A DNA stretch of 64,000 nt, from the NCBI GenBank assembly GCA_031771865.1, contig JASISA010000027.1:1798001-1862000 (forward strand), read 5' to 3'. The translations under genes and the position numbers were made by a program. The notes under the pieces were generated by a model that worked only from the letters and a program-made list of their open reading frames with translations, was not told the DNA's origin and did no database searches. The first letter of the stretch is position 1. Every line of letters begins with the position of its first letter. This DNA is from Nothophaeocryptopus gaeumannii. Its lineage: Eukaryota > Ascomycota > Dothideomycetes > Mycosphaerellales > Mycosphaerellaceae. This document shows positions 1-11,120 of the stretch, in pieces.

Positions 1-9
1 TTCCCCCAC

Positions 10-1700
10 CTAAGCCTTCGCCGGAGTCAAGCGACACATCAAAGGCTTCTTCTCCCAGAGAGTGTACACCCTCTGAGTAGCCCACTGGTCCGACTCCTCG
101 CACAGTTGCAAATCAAAGTTAAGCAAGACCGTCGCGAAGATCAACCTCATTTCGTGCCAAGCCAAGTTCTTTCCGAGACAGTTTCTCGGACCGATTGAGA
201 ATGGCTCAAGGGCGTCAAGGTGGTCGTTCTTGAACTCCGGATCACCCAGCCATCGCTCAGGGCGGAAAGAATATGGGTCCTTGAAGCTGTCTTTGTTTCT
301 GTAGGTTGAGAGTTGGTGGACGCCAACGCTAGTGCCTTCTGGGACGAACTGTTCGCAGATGATGGAGCCGCCTTTGGGAGTCCTGCGTGGTAGCACGGTC
401 GGAACTGGTGGGTACATGCGAAGACCCTCTTGCAAGACCGCGTGGAGGTACTTAAGTCGCTGAAGAGATTCGAGATCCACGTCCTCAAAAGACTTGAAGT
501 TATCACGGATTTCTTTCGTGATCAGGTCAAGATACTTCCTGTTCTTGAGAAGGTGGTAGGTCAAGCCGCTCAAAGCGGTCGCGGTAGTCTCCGTGCCTGC
601 TACCATAAACAACGATGCGTTGGATTGATGCTCTCCGAGAGTGAGACCGCCGGGGCCTTGAGACTTCTCCAAGATTCTCGTCCAGAGGTCAGTACGCTCG
701 GGCGTTTTAGCAAGTCTGCGGTTCACTCTCCTGTGAAATCCCAAGTGGTTAGTCTATGCATTCCGCACGATATCTCATACGACACTTACTCTGCGGTGTA
801 GTTCCAGTGCTGAGCTTGGATGGTAAGGACCTTGGGGTTGTTCTGCATGTATCTCTTCACGAACCACTCGGAGAGCTTGCTGATCATCTTCATGGCCCGA
901 ATGCGCGAACCCATCCTGATAGGCGAACGATCAGAGAGTGGCCTTCAAATCTGCCTGAGGTCTTACTTACTTGATGCTTCCGAAGATCGTCTTGACCCAA
1001 GGAGAGTACTCTCCGTCCTCGAGCATGTTGAGACCCTCGTTGAAAGACAGATCACCCATGATGTCTAGCTAGTCAGTATGGCTACAAATGCGGCAGCTAT
1101 GTGAGACTTACCAAAGGTCGTGCAGTTGTAATATTTCAGCATGTCCACTTGCTCCCCAGCAGCCGACTTCTCACCCAGCTTGTCCTTCATCTTCTCCACC
1201 CAGTATTTCAACATCGGCTCCAGGTCACGCAGAGTCTTGTCGGCAAAGGAGTGCGAGATCATCTTCCGCTGACGAGTGTGGTTCGCATCGTCGGCCGTGA
1301 TTAGGTTGTCGACTTTGTTGAACGGCTTGCCGTAGAAGAAAGGGTCCTTATAGGGAGCTGCCTGTCCATGCTTCTTGAATCCATAGATATCTTTCCAGGC
1401 TTTCCCACCTTCCGCGTATGAAAGTTGCGTGGGTCCGATGCGGACCACTGGACCGTACTTGTCGTGCAGTGCAGGCATCACGGTGTTTTCGGTGCCTCGA
1501 AAGATGGTCATCATATGTGGCCATTTGCTGAGCGCCCACAGCGGAGGCCCGGGAAACTTGCTGAGCGGGCTGAAGTAAACACTGTAGATTGCCCATACCA
1601 CATTGTAGGACAGATACGCCGCGGCGAAGTAGAGGGACAGTTTGAGTGCATCTTGTGGATAGAGCCTGCCAACGGCGGGCACATCGAATGAGACCGACAT
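10..1700 (-). CDS. Cytochrome P450, CYP65-like (isotrichodermin C-15 hydroxylase type)
   Basis: Exons 1112..1700, 971..1064, 790..915 and 10..730 (minus strand) splice cleanly to 509 aa, the usual P450 length. The last intron has a GACTAAC branch site. An N-terminal hydrophobic segment (about residues 16-40) anchors it in the ER. Visible motifs are the proline-rich hinge FPGPP, I-helix AGTETT, K-helix EGLR, FRPERW, and the heme loop FSIGPRNCLG with its cysteine ligand. The segment TADDANHTRQRKMISHSF and the DIMGDL exon resemble CYP65-type enzymes that hydroxylate secondary metabolites. The heme-thiolate monooxygenase role is firm; the substrate is unknown. No polyketide, peptide or terpene synthase lies within the window, so a biosynthetic cluster is not supported here. 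The 3' end is only 10 bases from the window edge. Confidence 0.93.
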
Positions 1701-3756
1701 GTTGTTGTTATTGCGGTGTGCAGTTGCAAGGAGTCATGTACGGCGGGGAGGGGCAACAAATAGGCGGCAGAATGTGGTATATATCTTCCTTCGTGATCAG
1801 ACCGAAAGGACGGACAGGGGAGTAGATTGGACCTGCCTTCGCTACAGCTCACGCGGAGCGGCGATTGTTGTTGTGGAGACGTACACGCCGACCTCGAATA
1901 GGGTGGCATAAATGCTATTCGGATGCATACCTTCCTCTCCCAAACAGCAGCAATGGCAGGGTGCGTGTCTGCCAGAGTTTCACCCGGCAGACACGTTCCG
2001 TAGCTGGAGCAGAGCGAATGAGCCCTGATTCGATGACACAGCAGTTGATGAGGGTTAGTCGTCCAGCTCTCACACAGTACAATCCTGCGGGCTTGACGTG
2101 GGACTCTCATGAACGTGGACCGGAAACGGGATGAAAACGACGCCGATTGCCGATCCATCTCCTCTTGGCCTCAACGTGGTTCATCGTTGTCTCACGGCCT
2201 TTGCCGTCTGCTGGATGAACGACGGATCTGCGCTGCAATGACCTCTACAGGCGAAAATTGCGGCCGGCAGACACGGCGCCAAGGGAGCCCTTCTTGACAG
2301 AACTAGAACTAGCGAGGTCCGCCTTCCGCCTCATCATCTACCTCAGTATCCGCTGCTTACTCCTACATCGATACCGCTTACTACTTGGCTGTACGAGAGG
2401 TATGGTGCGCCGGCTATCAATCGCGCAAAGTTCTTGACTCCTGAGCGGTGACGGGAAGGAGGTCTCACCCTCGACTGCTCATCTTACTGGGTTTCGCAAT
2501 TCGGTTGAGACTCGGACAGAAGTCGACGACCTACTGAAGGCACCTTTCTACGCGCGCGAAATTGTAGAACTTGACGACTACCTATCGTAGAACGATAAGA
2601 GGAAAATGCAAATACTCGCTAAAGCTGTACCGATACTTATAGCTATAGGAAGTTAGACTAAGTCGAAGGCGTAGAAAGATAGGCGTCTATCTTTCGATCT
2701 TTCTAATACTCTTTTTACTTTAAAGTACTCGCTTTATTCTTTATTAGCTCTAATATTCCCTACGCCTATATTATACCTATTATAATATAGTTATATATCT
2801 TATAGTATTACCTCTTCTCTTTCTTTGCATATATATGTCGAAAAATATTACGCGCTATATATGCTATTATTACTATACGCGTAAGGTAGAAGAGAGGCCG
2901 AGAGGTGTCGACTTTTGTCTTAGGAGTCTCAACCGAATTGCGATACCCAGTAATAGGAGGACTTAACCTAGCTCATCCGCTTCCTTCGTTATTAGCAATC
3001 GTGCAGCTTGCAATCTGACCCGGCAAAGGAACGACATTCTTCTGTCTTAAGGCAGCACCTGACGACTACTACTCTACCATTCACAAGGTTGCACAACTCG
3101 CACGAATTCAAGGACACATGGCGAATGCGCCGACTTCATCTTGATCCTTGTGAGGCCTCCACATGCCACTGCTGAGGACAGGGGATGCCCCCGGAAATCC
3201 TGAATGACCACATGCGAACGTCGCACTGCGTTTATGACTTTGATCACTGCGACCATCTAAGCTGTCAAAGGACGTCATAGCAACGCGGCACCTTCATGTC
3301 GCAATTGGGTGATGTGCCGACCAGAATCCGTCGCGAGCATGCGCTCATGAGTCTCGTGGTGAGCAAGCTTGCGCGCACGGAGCTCAGGCGACCACGGCAC
3401 ACTGACTGTCTGTACGTCTGTACAACCTCGTTGGAAGGCCCGTTACTGGAGTGAGGTCCGCTGCCTGACGCGGGCATTTATCGAGAGGTCCTCGAGCGGT
3501 CCGAGCCTTCGATCGTACCTTCTACGTTTGCCCGGCGTGCGGCGACTGACCACTGTTTCCAGTAAGCGCTGTGTACATACATTATACCACATGAAGCAAG
3601 CTCCGCGCGCGATGAGCTTGGGCAATCCTTGAAGACAAGGCCAGTCGAGCAATCCCTTGGTATCAGTGTCAAAAAATGCTATACACTGAGCGTACCAGCT
3701 GTGCCTATCTCCATGTCTAATTGCATCCATACCATTCGATCACGAGCATATGCTCA
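1701..3756. other. Gene-poor stretch between P450 and RTA1-like gene
   Basis: No supportable gene. Short ORFs on both strands have no recognisable motif and no consistent splice sites. The middle holds a degraded inverted-repeat element with an AT-rich core (separate entry). The first 300 bases are the P450 promoter and 5' leader. Confidence 0.6.
2484..2953. mobile_element. Degraded inverted-repeat element (MITE or DNA transposon remnant)
   Basis: Two arms point inward. A 20-base perfect inverted match lies at 2494..2513 (tcgcaattcggttgagactc) and 2924..2943, flanked by a second matching block at 2484..2492 and 2945..2953. Similarity continues inward with small gaps for about 30 more bases (both arms then carry gtcgac and a CT/AG-rich stretch). 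The core from about 2590 to 2880 is strongly AT-rich with many TA steps and no coding frame. This fits a small terminal-inverted-repeat element inactivated by repeat-induced point mutation, but no transposase remnant or target-site duplication was identified. Confidence 0.6.
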
Positions 3757-4833
3757 CTATTTCCACAAAATTTGCACCTCCCTGTCCTTCCGTTCGAGGT
3801 TCTCCCACTGAGTTCGCTCGATCGAAGAAGACTTGAAGCTCCAGTTTGCGGCATGCCACTGAGATCCGAAAGCGATGCCAGGATGCAATAGTGTAAGCAC
3901 AACGACCGTCAATCCAATCATAGCTCCGTCAAGAACCATGAAGTCGACCTCGTCGTTCCAGAGCTTGCCGCTGAAGCCTCCCCACAGTTCATCCACACGA
4001 TATACCGAGCGAGCGATAACGGCTGCCGTGGCAAGAAGCAAGCCAGCCTGGAAGGTCTTGAACAGCGGTCTTCGTCGCGTGTGGATTCTGTCCGGAGTCT
4101 GATCTGTCCCGCCTCGGCTGACACTTAGTTGGAACCAGGCCCAGAGTGACACGAAGATCGTCAAGCTGATTGCTTGTAGTAATAGTCCCGCTATCATGAT
4201 ATTGGCCCCCGTCTTACTACTGGCTAGGTCGTCGTTTTCGATAGCCGTCTCTGCCATTGCTCCGCCGACAGCCTGCAGTACGAGAGACAGAAAGTCCGAG
4301 CACATGAACGCTACCGCAATCGTCCGTGGTTTGAAGTAGGAAAGGTGCTCACCGTAGAGCACGATGATCCGGGACAGGCAGAGGTATATTGCGGCTGTGA
4401 TGAAGACTGGGGCAATCGTGAGTGCGATGAGGTACCTGCGGAATATATGAGCGCACACCTTACAGAGCCAGTGGGGACACCTACAGCAAGAAAGCGTTAT
4501 TCGAGAAAGGGTTGTCGTGTAGTGCGACACGGGCCACGTATCCAAACACTTCCAATACAAGACCAGAGATCATCCCGACCGTGTATCCCCATGTCTTGAA
4601 CCATATTCCTAGGCCGAGCTGTGGAAGGATAAAAACACCGAAGAAGACAGCATAGAAAAGGTTGCCTCCGTAGTCTGGTCTGTAAAGGAAAGATGACTGC
4701 GCGAGGCAGCAGGTATCGAGGGTACAGTTAGCCTTGCTAGGTTTGAAATCAGCTCTCGCTTCGATCAGCGCCCTTGCACGACTTACGGAATATCGAAATT
4801 GCAGCCTTGATAACCTGCTGTGAGATTCGGCAT
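3757..4833 (-). CDS. RTA1-like multi-pass membrane protein
   Basis: Exons 4787..4833, 4485..4736 and 3757..4435 give 325 aa. The N-terminal CTLDTC segment followed by YRPDYGGN and several hydrophobic helices, then LTIAPVFITAAIYLCLSRII, is typical of the fungal RTA1/RTM1/RSB1 lipid-translocating exporter family (seven transmembrane segments). Members are linked to resistance to toxic lipids, sphingoid bases or 7-aminocholesterol; the ligand here cannot be read from sequence. The start at 4833 was chosen because it gives a 16-residue leader ending at the DIP-KANCTLDTC splice, matching the family. The gene is alone: neighbours do not suggest a shared pathway. The second intron has a slightly weak GTAGGT donor. 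Confidence 0.88.
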
Positions 4834-6183
4834 TGTTGCGGAAGTGCACTCGAGCGAGCACGAGTCTGTGGGGAGGCTATGAACTTTTCGAGGATTGAAC
4901 ACCTCCGAGAGCTGAGTATGAGGTGCGCCGTTCAGGTAGGATTGTTCCCCAAACAAAGAAAAAAGATCGATCCAGCTGCGAGCCGATTTTCCCTTCTTGA
5001 TCCGAACAAAGAAAGATCCAGCTTAGCAAGGAGGATTGTTGCCGGCAGTCCACGTACAGAATGAAGCACTGGCTGCTGGCATCTATTTGTAGTAGAAATC
5101 GCACACCACTCGTAGCGAGCGCGAGCAAAGATCCACCCGCACGCGATGATTTCTCACATGCTATTCTGTCTAGAATTGTCAGTGCTACCGCCGGGCACAC
5201 ATCACATACTAACCCGAGACGCATCGTGCCGTAGAGCAGGAAAGAGTAGAGTAAACAGAAACACCATTGTCAGAACAAGCGGAAAAGATCGTCGGCTTTT
5301 GAAGGAGATTGTTCTTCGATTGGACACTTCGTGGTCGTGCCTCAGCACGAGCTCTGTCCTGACTCCGTTACGTGGGTACGATGCTGCGGGCCAATGCACA
5401 TGTGATAGAGACTATCACGGCTTCCCAGACACAGATGGTAGCAAAACAAGCACCTCGAACGGCGGACCCTCCTGCCAAATCTGCACCAAACAAGGCGTTT
5501 CTACCCTCTTAATATCTTAGCAGCTCAAACTTGGTAGATGGGCTTCTCAAGCTTGCCTTACCCTGTTACATTGATTGTTTTGGTGGAAATTGGAGGTAGT
5601 TGTGCAGCGTTCTACAAAGGCGGGAGCTACCGGCGGTGTCGGTCGAGGCGCTTTTGTTGCTATCACCTGTGCAGACACGTCTACGAGTTTGATCAGTATT
5701 TGAAAGGAACGTTGTTCAAGTATGCACGAAACGTGAAGGACGCAAGCCACGGATGTATCACGTCCTCACTTCAACCCGATAACGAGCTCCAGCTTAGCTT
5801 GCTATCACATGCGGGTGTACTGCTCTTTTTGGACTTTTCCTCGTGCCTCAGGCACACTGGCGGAGAAGTCTGGATGGGAGAAGCCATCGGGTAGAAATTC
5901 CGAAAACGCCAAGCGGTTATCCGCGCGCATCGAATATTGACAGAAGCTTGAATCAAATATTGATTACCACTCCGATACCAAGACTTCAACGCGGAAACAA
6001 CACCTCACGCAAACCACGACACTGCAAATAGGACTCAAAAGAATTGTACTTACGTGTGGTGTCTTCATTCACGCCGCAGCTATCTAAAAAAGACTAGTCG
6101 CTTCATGAGCATACTTTCAATTCCGCCCATCGCGGCCCGCGACATCCGCGAACCGCATTGATCCTCTCTCCCAACATCCAGCC
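4834..6183. other. Intergenic, RTA1-like gene to palC
   Basis: Divergent promoter region for the RTA1-like gene and palC. ORFs of 100-125 codons on both strands (5146..5520 and 5538..5894 on plus, 4877..5224 on minus) show no motif or splice support. A GCCAAG hexamer, the PacC core consensus, sits at 5907..5912, about 270 bases before palC, but a hexamer is expected by chance at this length. Confidence 0.5.
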
Positions 6184-7623
6184 ATGCCTTTCCCGTTTGT
6201 CCTTCCCACCACGAGCTCAGTCTTGCTCTCAGAATACTTTGACAGCGTCACACATCCGTCACTTCCGCTGACTGCGACGACGAAGCGAAGCGTGCTGAAA
6301 GACGCCCTGAAGAAGCATAAGCGTCTTGCGTCGCAATCGAAGGCGAGCAATCTCACGACAGTCCAAGACGCTCTCTCCAGTTACATTCCGTATCTCTTGG
6401 CCCTGAACACTGGATCCGGATACCGAGATATTGGTCCTGAGAAACTCGATGTTGAGGTAAAGAAGCCGCTGGAAGTGGAATGGCGAAGCACGTTATCAGC
6501 AGCTTTGCCAGGGCGTGAAGCAGCTCGCCCAAAGCTGACGGGCCTCCATCATGAGATCGCTTTCACCATGTCCTCCTTGGCCTCCGTGTATACATTGATG
6601 GCACGAGAGCAACTTCGACAGCTGTACGGAGCATCAGTATTGACTGCTGATCAGCGGACAGCCAGCATCGGCAGTGCGATGAAACACCTTCTTGAAGCAC
6701 ACACCATTCACACCTATCTGCTTTCCCTTCCGTCAACATCGGCTGCCGAGGATGCTCCAATCGACATTCAACCTTCGACAATCTCAGCTTTGGCATCTTT
6801 GGCGTTAGCTGAGGCCACCATCATTGTCGTAGCCAAGGACGACCCCTACGCTGCAGCTGTGGCTGAAGACAGAAATGAGAGCAACACAGACTGGATGTTC
6901 AAAGCTCCTTCGATCCCAAAAGTTCGCGCACATCTCTTCGCACGAATATGCTTGGCTGCCGCAGAACACGCTAGTAACGCCAGTGGTCTTCTGGCTCGAA
7001 GTGGAGCTGGAAGGGTAGACGAGGATCTTGTCAGGTACGCAAACGACCTTCGTCGCACTGCCAGAGGGAAGGCAGCTCGCTTCCTGGCCATTGACGCGGA
7101 GATCTCTGGAAAGACTGGAGAGGGTCTCGCCTGGCTCGAAGGGGCTCGGAAAGAACTCGGTCTCGTGGTCGACCTAGAAGAAGGCAAACGCAAAGGCTTC
7201 AAAGGCTTGAAGCAAAGCTGGCAGGAACGACGAGAGGACCGCAAGATCGAGAAAGGCGGCGAGTGGGGAACGGATGCTGGACGATTCGAAGAGGTCCGCG
7301 TAGTGGAGATGCTGGAGACGAAGTGGGACAAGGAGAACAGCACCATCAACATTCAGCTCGTACCACTTTTTCAGCCCTTGTTGGCGAGCATGCCTTCTGG
7401 GAGAGAATATCATCAACCGCAGCCATATAACCCGCCAACGCTGGACACAGAAATGCTAGTGCAAATGCGAGCGCCTCCGGAGCCCGATGAGAAGGCCTTC
7501 CGAGGAGAGGAAGTCGATAGTGGCGATGAAGAACCCTTCGGTGTCCCTTCTCAGGCTCCAGGAGCATTTCTCGGTTCTGCAGGAGACTATGACAGAAGCG
7601 CAACAAGCAACAGCTACTACTGA
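6184..7623 (+). CDS. palC: pH-response regulator PalC (BRO1 domain)
   Basis: Single exon, 479 aa, with start context GCCATGCC. The N-terminal three quarters is an alpha-helical BRO1-type domain; segments such as RSVLKDALKKHKRL, the LTGLHHEIAFTMSSLASVYT helix and KGFKGLKQSWQERREDRKIEKG fit the PalC/Rim23 family. The tail is proline-rich and acidic and ends in two tyrosines. In the Pal/Rim pathway PalC is recruited to ESCRT-III (Vps32) at plasma-membrane foci in alkaline medium and helps bring PalA and the PalB protease to the transcription factor PacC. Length and domain match the family. It runs convergently with the permease locus, with only about 110 bases between stop codons. Confidence 0.9.
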   Translation: MPFPFVLPTTSSVLLSEYFDSVTHPSLPLTATTKRSVLKDALKKHKRLASQSKASNLTTVQDALSSYIPYLLALNTGSGYRDIGPEKLDVEVKKPLEVEWRSTLSAALPGREAARPKLTGLHHEIAFTMSSLASVYTLMAREQLRQLYGASVLTADQRTASIGSAMKHLLEAHTIHTYLLSLPSTSAAEDAPIDIQPSTISALASLALAEATIIVVAKDDPYAAAVAEDRNESNTDWMFKAPSIPKVRAHLFARICLAAAEHASNASGLLARSGAGRVDEDLVRYANDLRRTARGKAARFLAIDAEISGKTGEGLAWLEGARKELGLVVDLEEGKRKGFKGLKQSWQERREDRKIEKGGEWGTDAGRFEEVRVVEMLETKWDKENSTINIQLVPLFQPLLASMPSGREYHQPQPYNPPTLDTEMLVQMRAPPEPDEKAFRGEEVDSGDEEPFGVPSQAPGAFLGSAGDYDRSATSNSYY

Positions 7624-7731
7624 AAACGAACGGCTCAAAAGCGCAATTCAGAGTTACTAAAGGTTGATTCAATGGTCATAAAAAGTTGAATTTGCTCTTT
7701 GCGACAGAGGCATCAAGGCAACGCAGCCTCC

Positions 7732-9564
7732 TTACAGGCCTTCCGGTTTCATGTCTCCTACCTGCTGGCCTTTTGGAATTTCTCCAGGGACCTGTGAAAG
7801 CCACCCGCCTGCATCGTCCCCACTGTTCTCGCTTTCCGGAGTCTTGCCCTCAATGATATCTTGACCACCATCATCATGCATGAGGTGGTCCAAGTTGACC
7901 TTTGGACCCTTAAACCACTTTCTAGCCGATACAACCCACCAGATCATGATCAGGAACATAGGTCCGCCGTACACTACTACCGTCCAGTTCATCGTGCTCG
8001 GAGTGAGATCGCTTCCAGTCGAAGCCGGCAGACAGAGGATGGGTACCATCAACGCCACGAATGCGCTTGCGATTGCTCCGATGGGGATACTGAATCTTCC
8101 GAGGTTCCATGGTCCTGGTCGGAATCGATGACCAACGAAGAATACCCTGATGAAGATGGGTGTCGTAAATGCGACAAAAGATGCACAAGCACCGATGCTG
8201 AAGATGGCGCCAATCGTCACCTCACCTCCAAAGATGAGCAGCAGAAGCAGACAGCCGATCGTGCAATTGAACCAGACAGCGTTGACTGGAGTTTGCGTGT
8301 GGCGGTTGACCTTCTTCCAGATGTTCGACAGAGGGAAGCAGTCGTCTCTGGCATAAGCGAATGTCACCCGTGAAGCCGCTATCATGCATCCTTGTCCCAT
8401 TGCGAAACCGGCGACGATCGTGAGGGCGAGCACGGCGAGTACAATTTTCTGAGGTAGGACCTGGATGAGATATGCGGCGAATGGCTGCCCCAATTCTGAA
8501 TCTAGCGCCGCAGGGATGTCGACGACCGTGTACGCGACCACGAGCTGTAGGAACCAGCCAAAGGTGCCTCCGACCGCTGAGGTGAGGAAGATGGCCCGAG
8601 GAGACGCGATGTTGGCGTTGGAGCACTCTTCTGCCAAGTGGAAGGGAGAGTCGTATCTGGCTCGGGGTTAGCAGGATTGATCATCTCACTCGTACTCAGT
8701 CATTGACGTACCCGCTCATTGTCCAAATAACCCCAATGAAACTCATCAGCACTCCAACTCCGCTCGGATAATCCGTGCCGTGGTAGATGGATCCCCAGAC
8801 CTCAGAGCTCGACGAAAATCGCGGGAGCCCTCTCTCCTCCCGGTTCGTCCCAGCCGGAATCAGGATTATCACCACAATCAGCGCAATGATATTGAATGTA
8901 CTCCCCGCACTGTTAATCCTCGCAATCCACCTAGTAGGCGCGCTCGCCATACACCCATGAATCAACATCAAGAATACCGTCAACAGGAACGTTTGGTAAT
9001 TCGTCGGCACATATGAAGGATTCGAGATCGATGCCGCGGCGAGAATCATAGCCGCCGTTCCGTAATTCACGCTGGGTGCGCCAGTGACTTGTCCAAACCA
9101 GTTGGACCAACCCGTTATCCAAGCCGCTAGCGGTCCCCATCCCGGCGGCGCCAACACAGCAGCAGCATAGTACAGTCCTCCGGACGTCGGCATACTCGAA
9201 CATAACTCCGCCATTGACGCCGCCACACTTTGGATCCCCACCATGGCGACCAGCCATCCCCACGTCATGCCCGCCGTACCCGCATATCCCATTCCATAGT
9301 ACAGAGTAGTAGCGAAAGAGGGCAGCAGGCCGAGGACGGCGAAGGAAACACAAAAGGTTGTTCAGAGGGAGAATTCGCGTTTGAATTCGGGTTTGTAGCC
9401 GAGAGCGGCGAGGACTTCTTCGTCGGGGACCAGGGCGTTTCGGAATCGTTGATGGGGATGTCGCCGCCTTTTAGGACTGAGGTTACGGGTTCTTCGGCGA
9501 CGGAGCGTTTGCGCTTTGTTTGGGAGCCGGTTGTGGCTATGCTGGTATTGCGGACGGAGGCCAT
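7732..9564 (-). pseudogene. Choline/GABA-type amino-acid permease, disrupted in its N-terminal region
   Basis: An APC-superfamily transporter like fungal choline (Hnm1) and GABA permeases. Exon 2 (7732..8656) and the exon from 8712 upstream splice at a G-Y-D-S-P-F-H-L-A-E-E-C junction typical of the family and encode transmembrane segments with SSMPTSGGLYYA and APPGWGPLAAWITGWSNW. The start MASVRN at 9564 begins a hydrophilic N-terminus, but the frame changes at about 9430..9440, between NDSE and PDEEVLAALGYKPEFKR. The correct frame then meets a TGA at 9362..9364 where the family has tryptophan (REFSL-W-TTFCVSF). No intron can remove both lesions. Translation from Met at 9292 would lose the first transmembrane segment. 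Either a young pseudogene or two sequence errors. Confidence 0.8.
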
Positions 9565-11120
9565 TTTGGCTGTTGTCGAGTACTGTGCATGGAATGGGGT
9601 GCTGTAGAGAGTTCGAGATGTCGGCCGATGGGTAAGGTTAAGAATATATGAGTTGAGACTTGAGAGGAGTTTGTAGTTCAAACAGAAAGTAAACGTCCGG
9701 CATGTTTGATCCGCCTACCCTTATCTCGCACCTCTTCGGCAGTAGCTCAAAGATCGCCAGTCGTGCGAACCGCGCGAGGGGAGATCGGGGCGACGAAGCA
9801 TGGCGAATGACAGCCTTAGCCCGATTGAGTACGTACAGCCAGAGATACTGTTTGTACACGCGTGGCAACCAGCGTGCAATCACCTCGCTAAATGACCAAT
9901 ATAGGTGAATGGCCAGTGTGAGATTCTTGAGGTCGTCGTCCAAACCCTGGTTCGGTCGCTTGTAGCGTTGCAGGAGTCAGACTGTAGCACATGGAGGAGC
10001 TGGGGTGTGGGCCATCGTCGCGTGGCTCTCGATAGCTTATCTTCAGGTCGTGGTGTTGCCCGCAGGTCGATGTTCCAGGCCCCCATTGGCAACAGTAACG
10101 CGTTGAGGTAAGTATATGCGCCCTCTTGATAAGATCATGCCGTGAGACCAAGTGTGGGTAATCCTTTCCTTTAAAGTGCATCATTGCAACTTGCTACGCT
10201 CGATGACGATGATGCGATGGAGAACTCTTGTACAGTTGGGGAGGGATGGTTGGCCATGGTTTGGGGAAGTCGAGGTGTCGGCTCAAGTGGGGGATCGCGA
10301 TCTGTGATCGTCTCAGGCGTGCCATTGCAGCCTTGGCGCGTCGAGAGGAGGCGCTCTCCATGTATACAATCTTACTATTCTTGAGCGCTTCTGAGATCTT
10401 GTCACGCGGTGAACCCTGAGTCGAGGTTGAAAGCCGAGTAAAGCCTCTGAGTTGAGATATGGCTGATGATTCGGGGTAGCGTCCAAGCCAGTCGACAACG
10501 TAAGCACTGTGTGCCGCACAGAGGACCAACGAAGGAGCGGCAAAGGTGCCAGAACGATGATGGAAGTTGTATCTGGGAAGGTGAAGTATGATATAGGCAA
10601 CAACGAGGTCGTCGGGCTCCGGTCCGTGCCCTGAATCCATCTCGCATTCGCGGGATCTATCGATGATGATACGTCAAGCCACGAAATCATGTCGAGTGTG
10701 ATGAGAGACTGTGAGAAGATTCAAATGAATCACATACTGATGTAGCCTCCTATGATAGAGAAATCAACAAGCCAATGCCGCAGGACGCAATGCCAACAAA
10801 CAATCTAATCGTCTTCATCGTATCGCCAGGCATGCCGACTGGGTATCAATCTCAATCATCCTCTCCTAACATCTTCAGACCGACCTCCAATCGATCTTCT
10901 TATCAAATTTAGTAGTCAAGCTCGCAGCTTGCCCTTCACCCTGGACTTGCGAAGAGGCGACCACAAGTCGGAGTCACTGTCGCCTTGAAAGTGCTCCTTC
11001 TCGGCGTTGAGATCAGTGCCCAGCTTTACATCCGCCGCGATGCTTTCGTGCTCCTCGTTTGTGCGAACACGTTTGAGCTCATTCGACGAACCGCTCTCTA
11101 TCGGCTGATCGGATGACTCG
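9565..11120. other. Intergenic, permease to NTF2-like gene
   Basis: No firm gene. An ATG-started 148-codon ORF on the minus strand (10194..10640) and a 101-codon ORF (9638..9943) have ordinary composition but no motif and no clean splice between them, so they are not called. The part 10916..11120 stays open in one minus-strand frame and may be an alternative C-terminus of the NTF2-like gene (see findings). Confidence 0.45.

Noticed and set aside
5146..5894. Two plus-strand ORFs of 118-124 codons upstream of palC
   Set aside because: No motif, no splice sites and composition like translated noncoding DNA.
5907..5912. PacC site before palC
   Set aside because: A single GCCAAG hexamer is expected by chance in this length, and no cluster of sites was seen.
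1..9700. Secondary-metabolite cluster (P450, RTA1-like, permease)
   Set aside because: No polyketide, peptide or terpene synthase and no cluster regulator is present, and palC lies in between; co-location alone is not enough.
10194..10640. 148-codon minus-strand ORF with real ATG
   Set aside because: No recognisable domain, and overlapping frames of similar length on both strands; kept only as a note in the intergenic entry.
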